Source of the DNA: Butyriboletus loyo
Taxonomy: Eukaryota; Basidiomycota; Agaricomycetes; Boletales; Boletaceae
NCBI GenBank assembly: GCA_038093515.1
Contig: JBBPSI010000165.1
Coordinates: forward strand, 1-55,578
DNA length: 55,578 bases
Direction of reading: 5' to 3'
The notes beneath the pieces were generated by a model. It did not search any database, had not been told where the DNA came from, and saw only the letters and a program-made list of their open reading frames with translations. The translations under genes and the position numbers were made by a program. This document shows positions 22,303-33,913 of the stretch, piece by piece (position 1 is the stretch's first letter; the number at the start of each line of letters is the position of its first letter).

Positions 22303-23655
22303 CGAGTCAAGAGTGTATCAAGTCGTGGTCAAAAGGTTGCCTCTGAAATTAAGCACGAGTCTCCCTCGCAGGATGGCCACGCGCTTGACTCGGGAAATGC
22401 CGATGTCGGTCTCGGCAGCGTTTTCGAGCAACTCTGCGTCTAGCTCACGGGGCTGCCACTCAGATGTACTATGGAAAGCTGTTTGGGGATGAACATAGGG
22501 AGAATCTCTTTTTCACCCGTGTCACTGACGTCTTCTTAGTAGTGAATTAATCTTGACATCGTTATGGATGTTTTAGGTACGTTATATGTAGAGGTCAGTT
22601 CCCAGATGCTCAGAGGTCCCCCTTCTCTCCCGGAAGTGGGCAAGTGAGGGGAGTGATCCATGTCGAGAGATGTATTATTATAACCCTCTGGAATCTGCGT
22701 CTTCATAAACCAATTATGAAGTTTCTACAGGCATGTCTCACACGGAAAGGTTTCTCCCCAGTTGACTCGGGCAAAAATCCATGATGAGATCCAATAGATA
22801 TGGTAAACTCTGCAGGACCCCAGCGACGGAGGGCCAGAGCGAACTTTTTCCAGCGTCGACCAATTCATGCGATCTGAGGCAAGCCGTTAGACCGGATAGG
22901 CGACCACTGCTTGCTGCTTAAATTGATCGCGGGATTGAATGTAACAAATAGGGTTGCCTTCGATGCCCTACCTTTATCGAGTTTGTCACCAAGCCTGTGC
23001 TAAAATAGACAGGCGGAATCTCTGAAGATAGCATTAGTAGTGCCTAGAGCACTGTAAATTAGTAGCTGCACGCGACCAGCACTCATATTCAGTGACAGCA
23101 TTATCACTGAATGGACGTTTGGCCTAATAAAAACCAGGGACGGAGCCATTGAATTACAGTGCACAGGGAATAATTGCGTAGTAGTCGCTGATTTTATGCC
23201 CACATGTCACTGATCTATCACGTCAACACTATGGCTCATCTCCATGGAGTAGTCCACAATGGAGATCGAGATACAGAAATCACAGCAGCTAGGTGCATGT
23301 GAAGTACGAGTTAAGGAGTAGTGCCGTTGTTGGACCCAGGGGCTGGGGATCATCCAAACTTGGGCAAGCCAAAAAATAGGGTCAATTTCCGTTCCGTGAG
23401 ACGAGGAAGCCCGAGTGATCATTGGACCTTGGAGGAGTACAATCCATAATCACCACGGGCAAAGCCTGAAGTTCGGATGACGAACATGTGGCCCCGAACT
23501 TGAAGAGGTAACCTGTCGTCAACCACTCAATTGTGGGTTTGAGCGTCTGGGACAGGAAAACTATTAGTTAGCCATTTGTATAGCAGTAAAGATGATGAAC
23601 ATCATAATGAGAGCAGCATCTGAACAGGAAGCAACTTGTCTTGCTTTATGATCAT
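22303..23655. other. Intergenic
   Basis: More than 1.3 kb between the divergent NDC1 and RNase H genes. I see no coding frame worth reporting; promoters for both genes should lie here. Confidence 0.5.
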
Positions 23656-23659
23656 AGCC

Positions 23660-23849
23660 TATGACATCATATCATGTGACTCCGTCCCCCTCCCTTCATT
23701 ATGATCAATTTAGATTCTCTTCCACTCTCTCTGCCTCAATTAATAATCATATCTACCAAAATCTGAAGGCAGAATTGATCCACGAAAGGAAAGCTTGGGT
23801 CACCAGTGGTTGAGTCCGGGACGGAGTCACATGATACTATGATGTCATA
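23660..23849. repeat. Short inverted-repeat element
   Basis: Left arm at 23660-23686 (TATGACATCATATCATGTGA then CTCCGTCCC) and right arm at about 23818-23849, reading as its complement with a 3-bp insertion. The loop is about 130 bp. It lies 140 bp upstream of the RNase H start and is probably a small non-autonomous element. Confidence 0.65.
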
Positions 23850-23986
23850 AAACCTCCTTTGAACGTCATCGTGCATGCGATTCGTCACACAGTTTTGATC
23901 ATTTGTAATTAATCTGCGACGCTCAACAACCCCTTTAATATCAAGTCAACAGGTGACCTCGAGCACAACCGCTCGCAAGTGGAAGC

Positions 23987-24829
23987 ATGCCTAACGTTGA
24001 ACTCGACGAAGACTCTCGTCGCCTCTATGTTCCCTGTCCAAGCATCACCTCTCAATTCAGCGACGCACAGCTCATCACGACATGCAATGATGCTTGTAGT
24101 GGTCGGTTCTATGCTCGATGTTGTTTGCACAAGAAAACAACATGTCACCACGACCGAATCGTATATACGGATGGTGCTTGCATCAATAACGGGAGATCTG
24201 GTGCCGCTGCAGGCATTGGAATCGCATTTGGGACGCATCAGGGCGACCCAGGGGATGAATATACTTCCCAGTTTTCCATCCCAGTGGACGATAAGCTCGA
24301 TCCTGTAGGCAAGAGGACAAGCCAGCGCGCCGAGCTCCTTGCTGCGCTGGAGGGTCTGAGGGTAATTTGTGATCACGATGAAGAGTGGATGGCAGATGAT
24401 TCCGAGAGTTGGGAACAGGGCGATGATGATGCATCTATCCCAGTGGTCATTATTACCACAGATTCTGAATATGTCGTCAAGGGAATGACGGAGTGGTTAC
24501 CCAACTGGAAGGTCAGCGCCCGCAACGTCTCGTTTATCATGCGAAGTACATGCTGACACACTGACACACTTGCACTCTTTTCTCTCACCAAGAGAAACGG
24601 TCTACGGAAGTCAGACGGCCGAAGGCCCTCGAATCTTGATCTATTCGGCAAGTTGGATGCAGAGGTCAATGAACGAGAGCGCAGACATGGTTGCGAGGTC
24701 AACTTCTGGCACATCTACAGAACACACAATACTATTGCAGACCAGTTGGCTAAACGTGCTGCCTCCGCCGCTCGTGATGCAAACAAAGTGCTCGCGGAAG
24801 ATGTTTGTGCCTGGGAGTTGTCGGACTGA
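23987..24829 (+). CDS. RNase H type-1 domain protein, intact copy
   Basis: Exons 23987-24511 and 24593-24829 join in phase 0 to give 253 residues. The four RNase H carboxylates are all in place: Asp in RIVYTDGACINNG (residue about 60), Glu in TSQRAELLAALEGL, Asp in VVIITTDSEYVVKGM, and Asp in THNTIADQLAKRAA. Upstream of the fold is a Cys/His cluster (GRFYARCCLHKKTTCHH) that is also conserved in the decayed neighbour. These enzymes cleave the RNA strand of RNA:DNA hybrids. The gene is free-standing, with no reverse transcriptase around it. Such solo RNase H genes are multiplied in mushroom genomes, and whether they are cellular or domesticated from retroelements is open. Confidence 0.88.
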
Positions 24830-25610
24830 AGAGGCTCGGAGATTGGATTGAAGGGGAGTGATTTGGACGCTTTTTTTTCAGAGGCATGCTCTCATTGGAA
24901 TCCAGCAGATGGGGGAAGCCGGTGTTTGTCGATCGCAGTATTTTGTCACGATACAGTACTTCTTCACTCACGCTAATTTCTCTTCCCGCACGGGGGTACT
25001 GTACTTTGTCAGATGAGAAGAATATTAATCTTGCACGTCGTCGCTGATCTGCTTAAATTTATGGGAGGAACATGCAGACACGAAGGCAAAGTACGTGTGT
25101 AGTCTGGTCTATTAGGTATTTAATACTCCATATCGTCATGGTGAGTGTCAGCTTCGTTCACTTTCGTTGCTCGCGAGTTGAGGTTCCTTTAAAATTATTT
25201 GTAGATTTCTCATAATAACTTTCATTGACTATGTTGATCGACACCGCCCAGCCTCAAGGGCCTATTCTAAGCTCACGTATAACCATGTCCAACTAATGTT
25301 CGATTTAGGTCTCCATACAGTCTGCCAGGCTCAGTCGTCTGGGGTCTAGCTATAGCATCTATTTTAGCGAAAGTTGAGAATGTCGATCAGTTCATCAAGA
25401 ATTCGTTTGTTCCTTGTGGTTTCCAGGATGTTGCTTTCTTGGGTCTCGTTTGTAGTCGATAGCCTGCACGTGGTTGTACTTCCCTGATACTTCTGCGCGT
25501 GTCGATGAATATCTCATTTAAAGGACGAGGACTCGCAACGTCGTCCTTGTCCCTTCTTTCCCCACTCCTACGCCTTTTTCAGTCGTACCGTTCGAGCTCG
25601 AGCGTCTCCT
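24830..25610. other. Intergenic between RNase H copies
   Basis: No supported gene. It contains the 3' flank of the intact copy and the decayed 5' part of the second copy. Confidence 0.5.
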
Positions 25611-25616
25611 CTAACC

Positions 25617-26282
25617 CGGTTATCAGGTCTGATGGCCTGCCAGTGCAAAAACATCGATCGCCTCTTCGAACCCCCATGCCATCTGTCGCGGTCGCTTCTT
25701 TGCTCGATGCTGCCGGCACCAAGATAAGAAACGAGTTTGTCATCATTATCGAGTCGTATACACGGACGGCGCCTGCACAAACAACGGGTTTCTCGGTGCT
25801 GCGTCAGGCATTGTGATTGCATTCGGGTTAGAAGGTGAAGAATGCTACCAAGTTTCCATCCCAGTAGACGGCAGCCTCGATCCCGGGGGCAAACGAACAA
25901 GTCAACGGGCTGAACTCCTCGCTGCGCTGGAAGGTCTGAAGAAGATCGGGTGACTACGATGAGGGTTATTTTGCGCGCAACTTGAGAACACGGCGCGGGC
26001 GCTCGGATGAGCCGATAATCCTCATCGCCACAGACTCTGAACATGTCGTCAAGGGGATGACAGAGTGGCTCCCCACCTGGAAGGTTGTTGCAGCATCTAT
26101 CGTCCGTTGCATTCACGTTATTTGAGGTGGTGAAACGTGAACGTGAACATGCTTGCAGGGTCATGTTCTGGTACATCGAAAGAGGATACAACACCATCGC
26201 AGATGGACTTGCCAAACGTGGCGCACGCGTTGCCAGAAGTGCCGGAGACGGGGCCCTTGAATATGCGCTGACGGCGCTTTAA
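25617..26282 (+). pseudogene. Decayed tandem copy of the RNase H gene
   Basis: Homology to the intact neighbour starts at about 25630 (FFARCCRHQDKKRVCHH), continues through VVYTDGACTNNGFLGAASGI and KRTSQRAELLAALEGLKKI, and then meets a frameshift near 25950. In the next frame it resumes with IILIATDSEHVVKGMTEWLP. After an intron-like gap, MFWYIERGYNTIADGLAKRG ends at a stop at 26282. About 20-25 residues present in the intact copy between the intron and FWY are missing. All four acidic positions remain, but the frame is broken, so it is probably a pseudogene. No clear start codon remains. Confidence 0.8.
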
Positions 26283-26782
26283 ACGGAAAACTGTTCACGC
26301 AAGTACGCACGGTGCGGCGTTCGTTTTCTTTAGGCAGCTTGAATCCGCAGTTACCCTTTTGCTGACTACGCTCCAACAGTGACCTCATCCTACTCGATCA
26401 AAGTGTGCTCAAGAGCGACCACCTCAGGCTTTACTTGTTCATTTCGTCGCCCATCAAGTCAGTTCTCCACCCAGACTCCAGGACAGTTCTTCGCCACGAT
26501 GCTTTGTTTCTGGTTCTCTACTGCAAATTCGAATGCACGCATAACGTAGCTAACTCTTGCACCAACATGATGGTCATCTCACTAGTAAGGTGTCATCTGT
26601 GAATTGCCAGAGGGAAATACTACAAATCGCTTTCGAAGGAAAAGGCTGAACAGATACATATTCCTACGGACGGCCTGGACGCTGTCAAACCAAGAAGAAA
26701 TATCGGGTGCTGGAACTGGAAGAGCTGTCGTCGACAAGATGCGGCAAGTTTGTACACTTATTATTCCTTACTCAAACCCATC
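26283..26782. other. Intergenic
   Basis: Short region between convergent genes; nothing supported. Confidence 0.5.
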
Positions 26783-28729
26783 TCACTGAGGATCCACCGC
26801 CATTCTTTCCAGGGCTTCCCAGACACGTGCCGTAGCGCCATCGCTCGCCACAGAGTCCGGGAATGCGGTTGGTGCAGTAACCTCTCTCACTATCGTTCGT
26901 GCCGGCGAGTCGCCTCCATTTCCCCGAGTAGATGCGACGGTACTCGTAGAAGGCGCTCTGGAGCGTGGTGCGAGGAAGCTGCGAAGCACCGATGGAAGAG
27001 TGTGAAGGCCGCCCATCGCGGGATTCCTGATAATGACCTTTGAGTCTTCGCTCTCTTTCGCACAATCATACTTCCCATTCGAGTGGTTCGTACCGATCCG
27101 AACGTCCTGTTGTGGGTGACATGCAGCGTGCGCCGGCGAGGACGACATCGACAGATGGAGTTCATGATCCCCTTCCGCAACCATGGCTCCCTTGGACTTG
27201 CGCCGGTTGAAGCGGTATCGTGGTCGGTCTACTGTCACGAAGGTCAAGTCCCTGGCACGTGGATACTTCTCTGACTGCGACCGTCCCAACGAGGCTTTCG
27301 TCTTTGTTGGGTTGCTTGATTTCAGGGGTCGCTGAGAATGCGAACGAAGGATGTGTGGTGCAGACCAAACCGACGAATCAGGCTTCTGGTGGGACGCTGT
27401 AGATGTAAACGGCAGGCGAATAGTAAATTCTCTTGGTACACCCGAGTCCCTCCCAGCATCGGATCCTCCCATAATCGTTAACTTATCCCTTGACGAGCGT
27501 CGAGAAGAGAAGGTCTTGGAGCGTAAAATGGACGATTTCAAGTCCGTTGTGCCCACGGTGGTCTTCTTGCCTGTGTCGACTGAAGATGATCGTTTCAGAG
27601 CAATTTCCTGGATGCGAGCGCTCCTCCTGCGTTGCAGGGGCTCCTGCACATCTTCCTTCGACATATTGACGCCGTCGTCTGGATTTATCGCGGTTGTGAC
27701 TGCCCCTTCGTCGGATTCGATGCAGTTGTCCAACGACGCGTCGTCTTCTCCGGCCAACAAAGGAGACCCGGAGAGATCCATATTCTCTATGAGCCGAGAT
27801 TCCCTGCCTTCCTGGACAATTTGAGATCCTTCCTCAGAATTCTGAGCGACACTCCCTAACGACGCCCGCTGTCTCTTGGATGGACGTATTTCGTTGTCCT
27901 CGGAGTCGTCCTCTTTCGATTCACACCCTTCATTCTCCTCTTGGAGAATGGCGAGGCGAGACAACGCGCCGTTTCGCCCGCGCGAGTGTACGCCAGACCT
28001 GGTTCGACCCGCGAGAGGACTGGATCCCATGAGAGCGTCCTCGATCATGATGCTCAGGCCGTCGGTCTGGTCCTCAGTGGTATCCACCTCCATCTCCCAA
28101 GGGGTCCTTTCATACGGCCTCCACTCCGCATCACGCGTCCGCACTGCCTTGGGTGCGGGCGGCACTTTAGTAGTGCGTGTGCTCAAGCCCAAGCCTGACC
28201 TGGAGACGCGGTTCTTGCCCACGACGGCCCGAATCCCGACCAATTCCTCGATGCGCTTCTTCATCTCCGCCTCGCTCATTCTCGACAGTCCGTCGTCGTT
28301 GTCGTCATCGCATTCTCCAGCACGGCCCTGGTCATCACCCTGCCAAAAATCGACCTCCGGGCGGATCCGCATCCGATGAGGTAGCCGCGCGTTGAACGTA
28401 CGCACAACGCCCTCGAGTTGCGCACGGGACATGGTCAAGAGGTCCTCGTGACAGCAAAACGGCACAGATGGCAGCGCGGTGAGGACAATACTGTCGGTGG
28501 AGAGCGAGTATGTCTGTAGAACGACGGCGGGTATGGATGGGGTGCTGGGCGTCGATGGGGTGGAGGACAACGACGACGTTCGACCGCGAGTGCGCTTGTT
28601 GCGGCGGCTGACAGCCGTGGGTGTACGAAGGCGCGTTGGTGTTCTGAAGAGACCTGAAAGCGCTTGCATCGGGGTGGTGCATCGGGGCGTAGTAGGTTTG
28701 CTGATGCCATTGTCGGTCGACATGCCCAA
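26783..28729 (-). CDS. Large disordered nuclear-type protein, unknown function
   Basis: A single intronless frame of 648 codons, starting at MGMSTDNGISKPTTPRCTTP. The only segment that looks folded and conserved is near residues 85-125 (LLTMSRAQLEGVVRTFNARL, then PHRMRIRPEV). A helical stretch (MSEAEMKKRIEELVG) follows. The remainder is low-complexity Ser/Arg/Glu with several basic clusters (RRNKRTRGR, RPSKRQRAS, RRRSARIQ, RRSSRDK) that look like nuclear localisation signals, together with acidic blocks. This suggests a nuclear scaffold or chromatin-associated protein, but I know no family. The long antisense frames across it are compositional shadows. Confidence 0.7.
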   Translation of the reverse strand: MGMSTDNGISKPTTPRCTTPMQALSGLFRTPTRLRTPTAVSRRNKRTRGRTSSLSSTPSTPSTPSIPAVVLQTYSLSTDSIVLTALPSVPFCCHEDLLTMSRAQLEGVVRTFNARLPHRMRIRPEVDFWQGDDQGRAGECDDDNDDGLSRMSEAEMKKRIEELVGIRAVVGKNRVSRSGLGLSTRTTKVPPAPKAVRTRDAEWRPYERTPWEMEVDTTEDQTDGLSIMIEDALMGSSPLAGRTRSGVHSRGRNGALSRLAILQEENEGCESKEDDSEDNEIRPSKRQRASLGSVAQNSEEGSQIVQEGRESRLIENMDLSGSPLLAGEDDASLDNCIESDEGAVTTAINPDDGVNMSKEDVQEPLQRRRSARIQEIALKRSSSVDTGKKTTVGTTDLKSSILRSKTFSSRRSSRDKLTIMGGSDAGRDSGVPREFTIRLPFTSTASHQKPDSSVWSAPHILRSHSQRPLKSSNPTKTKASLGRSQSEKYPRARDLTFVTVDRPRYRFNRRKSKGAMVAEGDHELHLSMSSSPAHAACHPQQDVRIGTNHSNGKYDCAKESEDSKVIIRNPAMGGLHTLPSVLRSFLAPRSRAPSTSTVASTRGNGGDSPARTIVREVTAPTAFPDSVASDGATARVWEALERMAVDPQ

Positions 28730-28859
28730 GCGACTTGGAAAGCGATGTCAATACCACCTTATAGCGATGGGGGGGAAAGCTCAAAAGTGTACTTGGATTG
28801 TGAACGCGTTAAATACACACCATGCAAGAGCGGCTGACAATCGATCTCTGCTTGCCTGT

Positions 28860-29135
28860 CAGCCTCCGCCAGTCATCGATCGAGTCAGTCCGCATATTGG
28901 AATGTGTGTCTGCTGAAAGACTCTTCAAGCATCTCGTACTGAACACATAGAGGGTTATCACCCCAAAATAACTGGCGAACGAATTCTAAAAAAAGGGGAA
29001 GTAAATCAATCCAAGCGTATCCATGTAAAATGGTCGACTCTGTTCCATTCAATGGGGAAGAACGTCCTCAAATGATAATCACCTCGCAAGCTGACATCAT
29101 CATGGTCAGTGACCAACTCCCATTTGACCCTTCCT
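28860..29135 (-). pseudogene. Relic of a methyltransferase 3' end
   Basis: 28860-29135 matches the region 33735-33960, which is the last codons and 3' flank of the intact methyltransferase at 33914-35122: shared blocks include CATCGATCGAGTCA, TATCACC...AATAAC.GGCGA.GAATTCTA and GAAGAACGTCCTCAAAT. On the minus strand the residual frame would correspond to the terminal VEWPVAMVLARK segment, but it is heavily altered. Only the 3' end was retained, so this marks the edge of a duplicated segment. Confidence 0.7.
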
Positions 29136-29475
29136 CTGTAACCACGGCGACTCTGTGATTAGTAGAACAATTGTCCTGAAGCGACCGCTTTTGTGCTGGT
29201 GTATTATAAAGCCGTGGACCGCCTCAAGCCCTTATACGAAAGCGTGCTCGATTCTGACCAAGGTATGGCATGATGCGGCTAAGGGAGACCTCGACGAGAA
29301 CCCGCTATCAACAAAGTTCCGTTCTATGGTAATTGAGCCAAAGGGTGGTAGTGAACCATGACGTAATGCAACTAAAGAACCCACTGCTCTGACTGATTCA
29401 TTAAGAGCCGATTATCGCGCGTCTCATCACAGTGCCGAGGAGATCGTCTGATGCTGACGATGCTGACGACGCATG

Positions 29476-29982
29476 CTAGTAGTATGCTGTCGTTAGAGAA
29501 CGTAAGGACATGCGGTCATGTGGCTCTTGAGGGTAACCTCTAGAGCGAGTTGGGTGTGCCAGAAAAAAGTAGCCCGCGTTACCCTTGACGAGGGAGTCTG
29601 AGATATACACCCCATTCATCCGATTTAAGCGGCGTCCGGACATCCAGATACCAACGCCATACCATAAGGCAAGCAAACATAAGATACCGTCGTACACGGT
29701 CACGGGCAACCAGAAGCCGTACGAACGATAAAACGGTGGGCCGTCCTCGTTGGCGCAGACATATAAACCCATCGTGAAGAGTCTCGTTGGTGGCTGTTTT
29801 CGCATAAAGACGGAATCATAAACGGTGGGTAGAGGATTGGCGTATAAGTAGCGCACAGACGCACATTGTGAATTCACGTCAATGTCCAAAGACCCGCATA
29901 CTTCACGAATTTGGACTCCCCTTCCAAGGAACGCTATGAAAAGCTCAGCGAGAGTCATCAACGGTAGATAAACATCTCCCAC
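29476..29982 (-). pseudogene. DUF6533-like membrane protein, copy 1 (deleted)
   Basis: A 168-codon frame shares YRSYGFWLPVTVYDGILCLL and GVYISDSLVKGNAGYFF with copies 2 and 3. Relative to copy 2 it lacks the first membrane block (the YRQSR...MIFGFVCEI segment), joining an upstream segment (MTLAELFIAFLGRGVQIREV) almost directly to the loop. With membrane helices missing it is likely non-functional, although the frame is open. The family resemblance is to the C-terminal half of basidiomycete DUF6533 proteins (ALYRxSR helix, 'ILFLLALW' helix, 'LVxxxxLYF'). Confidence 0.5.
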
Positions 29983-30411
29983 TAATAAGATTCAAGCATA
30001 ACGCAAGGCAGCAGGATTGCGGCCCGAGGGGAAATACTTGCAGGCACGTCGTACGTACAGTATCGTACATACTTATAACATATCTCACCTGAGCCTAAGC
30101 TGAACGCATGGTCGACAAGGGAACGGCTACTTCCCATGGCACATCGGATCGTTCATCCCTCTCCCCCAGATCCTGTACCAGCGATGACCGGAGATCGAGA
30201 ATCAGTTGACATCCGAGCACTACTTCCGTTGCTGGTAGGTACCCCTCGGCTATGAGCACCCATTCAGCCTAGCGCAGGTTCATCAAGTCCGTGGTGTGAG
30301 GAGAACGTAGGAATGAATTACATACCCCGAGAAATCGTCTCATGAGGATGCTGATGATGCATATAAGTAATATGCTGTCATAAGAAAATGGTGTCACCGT
30401 CGAGATTTCAG

Positions 30412-30880
30412 TCAAGGTGAACGTGCGTACCGGAAAAAGTAGCTTGCGTTACCCTTGACGAGGGCGTCTGTGATACGCGCCCCATTTATCTGCCTTGCGC
30501 GGTCTCCCGAAATCCAGCTACTAACACTTTTCCATAAGGCGAGGAGAAATAGGATGCCGTCGTACACGATAATGGGAAGCCAAATGCCATATGAATGGTA
30601 CAACGACGGGCCGCCTAGGTCTACGCAGATATAAAAACCCGCCATGATCTCGTTGGTGACTGCATTTCCAAACAGGTCAGCGATGGAATCATAAACGTGG
30701 ATGGGTTGGTGGAAGATTGGCGTATAGCGCACAGACGTACTTCGTAAATCTGCGATAGCAAAGCCCACGATGGTCATCACGGCTACAATTTCGCATACGA
30801 AACCGAAAATCATGAGTGCAATGATTATCCTTGATTGTCTGTACAAGGCAGATAATCGAGCTTGCAGGATCACTCAAAGG
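30412..30880 (-). CDS. DUF6533-like membrane protein, copy 2 (partial model)
   Basis: A 153-codon frame holds RLSALYRQSRIIIALMIFGF, CEIVAVMTIVGFA, YHSYGIWLPIIVYDGILFLL, ALWKSV and ITDALVKGNASYFF. This is the order of the last membrane helices of basidiomycete seven-helix DUF6533 proteins. The 5' exons should lie upstream, at roughly 30900-31260, where duplicated sequence (also at 29876-29990 and 33520-33680) reads LAELS..FLGVGVQTYEVC, but no start codon with clean splicing could be fixed. A splice donor (GGTACGCAC) follows YFFR. Function is unknown; of the three copies it has the least damage. Confidence 0.5.
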
Positions 30881-32218
30881 GGGTCAGCGGTGAACGAAAG
30901 AGAGAGAAGGACGTCGGACACACGCTGAATCGTGAACAATAACACAAAAGCAAGCACTAATTGGACAAAGTAGTAAAATTTGCCTTGAAAAAAGTGAGAG
31001 GGAAAGGACGGAATGCATGGTCGACAATTGCTCACAGCTGTGCAGGGTTGATCATTTCAAAGCATTCGTGAATTTGTCTTGGCTGGTAACGAAGGAGAGA
31101 CGCACAACTGTCATGTCATCAGTATGAAAACCGCGGGTGAATGTCCAAAGACCTGCATACTTCATAAGTTTGGACTCCCACTCCTAGGAAAGCTACAGAA
31201 AGCTCAGCGAGAGTCATCGACGGTAGATGAAATCCCCCACTGATGAGGCTCAAGCTAAACTTATCGTATTGAGTGGGATCACGGAACAGAGCTTGTTCAT
31301 AAACTCACATTGCGAATGCGTCACCGATATAGCGGATCTGGAGTACGATGTAGATCCCCTCAAAAGACATCAATGCAAGATGGATCGACGCACCAGGATA
31401 TAAGTGATGCTCCCGAGAGAAAGTGGGTGATTCTAACAGAAACGAAATTGTCATGACATTAACAAGAAACCTGAGCCCAAGGGTCTAACGGTTACCCAGA
31501 CATGGTCGACCTAATTAATCGAATAATTAGACCACATGGGCCACCGAGCGACTACAGACCTGTAGGCCTCACCTCTCGGTCAATCGTTATAACTGTGCAC
31601 ACTATCAGCAACAATATCGAGGTCAGATCATATAGTACGTGCCGTGACCGTACAAAACAACGACAGCAGTGGCCACTGTGAATCAATCATCATGGCTGAC
31701 ATGCGGCGTGATAATAAAAGAGACCGACTTTGACCAGTCCGGGTGACGTGGACAATATTTGCAGTCTCGACATATTCATTCGTGAAAAGCACCTCCATCC
31801 GAAGGTATGAGGTCGAAAGCTTCTCAGGCGTCAGAGACAGCCGCCTCAAAATTTATGGCCTGAACCAACAATCATCTAGAATATGGTTGATATACGTAAC
31901 TGCTACTGTCACTTCACTTTGGCGATGGTTACGGACACTGTTTCAGCGTGACAAGACGAGCGGAAAGGGATGTCACATGTCACGTGTCACCCTCGAATGC
32001 TCCGCTTCGGGCAATTACATTATACCAAGACAATTGGTGCATGTAAGGTGGCTTTCGGCGAGAACATCAACGAAGTTCTACTAGTAGCCGACCCAAAAAA
32101 GCTCAAACTAGTCTCTGGTTGGTTAGTCCATCTATAGATCGTCCAATCAGAACTGCGGTAGAGTAGTCAAGCGATAACGTTACATACTATCATAGCCTAG
32201 ACGAGTCGCACCCGAGTC
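30881..32218. other. Duplicated flanks of the DUF6533-like genes, otherwise no gene
   Basis: 31120-31280 is a copy of sequence at 29876-29990 and 33520-33680, probably an upstream exon or flank of the membrane-protein genes. The part 31290-32218 shows no supported gene. Confidence 0.5.
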
Positions 32219-32305
32219 ATCTACAAAACTAGCCAAGTGTAGCCGAGTGCTACAGAGTCTGTAGCAATCGGCTACACTCGGCTACACTCGGCTAGTTTTG
32301 TAGAT
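32219..32305. repeat. Hairpin of GGCTACACTCG repeats
   Basis: Left arm ATCTACAAAACTAGCCAAGT followed by GTAGCCGAGTG, and right arm CTACACTCGGCTACACTCGG followed by CTAGTTTTGTAGAT, form a strong stem of roughly 30 bp. A related word occurs near 11655. It is probably a terminus or relic of a small fold-back repeat. Confidence 0.75.
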
Positions 32306-32559
32306 GCGAGGCGCTCGATCACACTCACCAAATTCTATTGTGTCCAATGACGATCAAGCGGAAGATGGTAGTGCTAGTGAGTACTATTGGGATACCCACT
32401 ACTAGTAGTGCTAAAGTAGGATTAGATGGGTGCCATAACCCCATAGTGGCCTGCTGCAGTACCTCATGGCGTAATGAGGATATCCTCGTTTCACCCGGGT
32501 ACTCATGCAAAGCATACTGTATCATATTTATTACGTATCTCACTTCAACCTAAACTAAA

Positions 32560-32760
32560 AGTGTGGTCGACGCAACCCACGGCATGTTGGACCTGACAGG
32601 ATTCCCCCTCCCAAACCTGTACAAGCGATGACCGGAGGTCGAGAATCGGTTGACATCCGAGCATCACTTCCATCAATAGGTAGCCCTCGGCTACTAGCGT
32701 CCATTGTGTCTAGCGCAGGTTCATCAAAGGGCGTGTTATGAGAGCGTCCCTTCATGACGG
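32560..32760. repeat. Second copy of the 30090-30300 flank
   Basis: The block with AGCGATGACCGGAG.TCGAGA and TCTAGCGCAGGTTCATCAA occurs at 30170-30290 and again here. It follows the 3' end of copies 2 and 3 of the membrane-protein gene, so the duplicated unit includes this flank. Confidence 0.7.
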
Positions 32761-32799
32761 TGTCTGCATTGAATACAGACCCCGTTCAACATCTGCCTT

Positions 32800-33240
32800 G
32801 CGTGATGTCCCAATGTCGAGCTACTGATGCGATACCATAACGCGAGCAGATATAGGATGTCGTCACACACGAAATGCCATATGAATGGTAAAACGATGGG
32901 CCACCTTTGTCTGCGCAGATATATAAACCCATCGTGACCTCGTTGGTGACCACGCTCCCAAATAGATTGGCGATAACATCATAAGCATGGATAAGTGGGT
33001 GTTTGGATGCGAATCAAAAATGGCATATGAGACGACAGACCTGAACGTCGAGCTTTGCGTCGTGTGGAGTAGAGCGGGAGGGGGGTACTGGGTTAATGTT
33101 GTGGGCGAGGATTGGCGTATACCACACAGACGCACTTTGTGATTTTCAATAAACCCCATGATGGTCATCACGGATGCAATTTTGCATACGAAGCCGAAAA
33201 TCATGAGTGCAAGGATTGTCCTTGATTGTCGGTACAAGGC
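32800..33240 (-). pseudogene. DUF6533-like membrane protein, copy 3 (frame broken)
   Basis: YRQSRTILALMIFGFVCKIA and SVMTIMGF match copy 2. Then about 95 bp of extra sequence (33010-33110) intervenes and the homologous frame resumes as IHAYDVIANLFGSVVTNEVT and MGLYICADKGGPSFYHSYGI before ending early. The inserted stretch may be an intron or an insertion. The lost 'ILFLLALW' helix argues for a pseudogene. Confidence 0.55.
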
Positions 33241-33913
33241 GTATGTATATGTAATCGAGCTTGAAGGATCACTCGGAGGTCAGCGATGAACGAAAGGAGC
33301 AAGGGACGTCAGACACATGCTGAATCATGTACAATGGCACAATAGCGAGCCATGACTGGACAAAGTGTAAGCTTTGCCTTGGAAAAACGTGAGAGGGATA
33401 GGCTGGAATGCGTGAACCACGTTTGCTCACAGCTGTGCAGGGTCGTTCAATTCGAAGCATTCATGAATTTGTCTCAGATGGTGACAAAAGAGAGACGCAC
33501 AACTATCATGTCATGGGTGTGAAAAATGCGGGTGGATGTCCAAAGACCTGCACACTTCATGAGTTTGGACTCCCACTCCTAGGAGTGTTACAGGAAGCTC
33601 GGCGAGAATTGTCATGAAATCCCCACTAACGATTCAGAGATTCAAACTAAACTCGTCGTATTGTGGATTGTGCACAGCATTATATAATCATATAACTAGC
33701 ACTGCCGGCACTCGACTCTTCTCCTCTCCGTCGCCTCCACAAAACCGTCATCGATCGAGTCAAACGAATTGCTGAACATAGAGATTTATCACCGAAATAA
33801 CCGGCGACGAATTCTAGAAGGAGGGAAATAGTATATCAATCCGAGCATACAGGTCAGTCTCACACAGATATACATGTGTGACGATTGCTCCTTTCGAACG
33901 AGGAAGAACGTCC

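Noticed and set aside
23987..26282. LTR or LINE retrotransposon containing the RNase H domain
   Set aside because: No reverse transcriptase, integrase, LTRs or poly-A signature around the RNase H frames.
27876..28379. Plus-strand 167-codon frame
   Set aside because: Antisense shadow of the 648-codon disordered protein.
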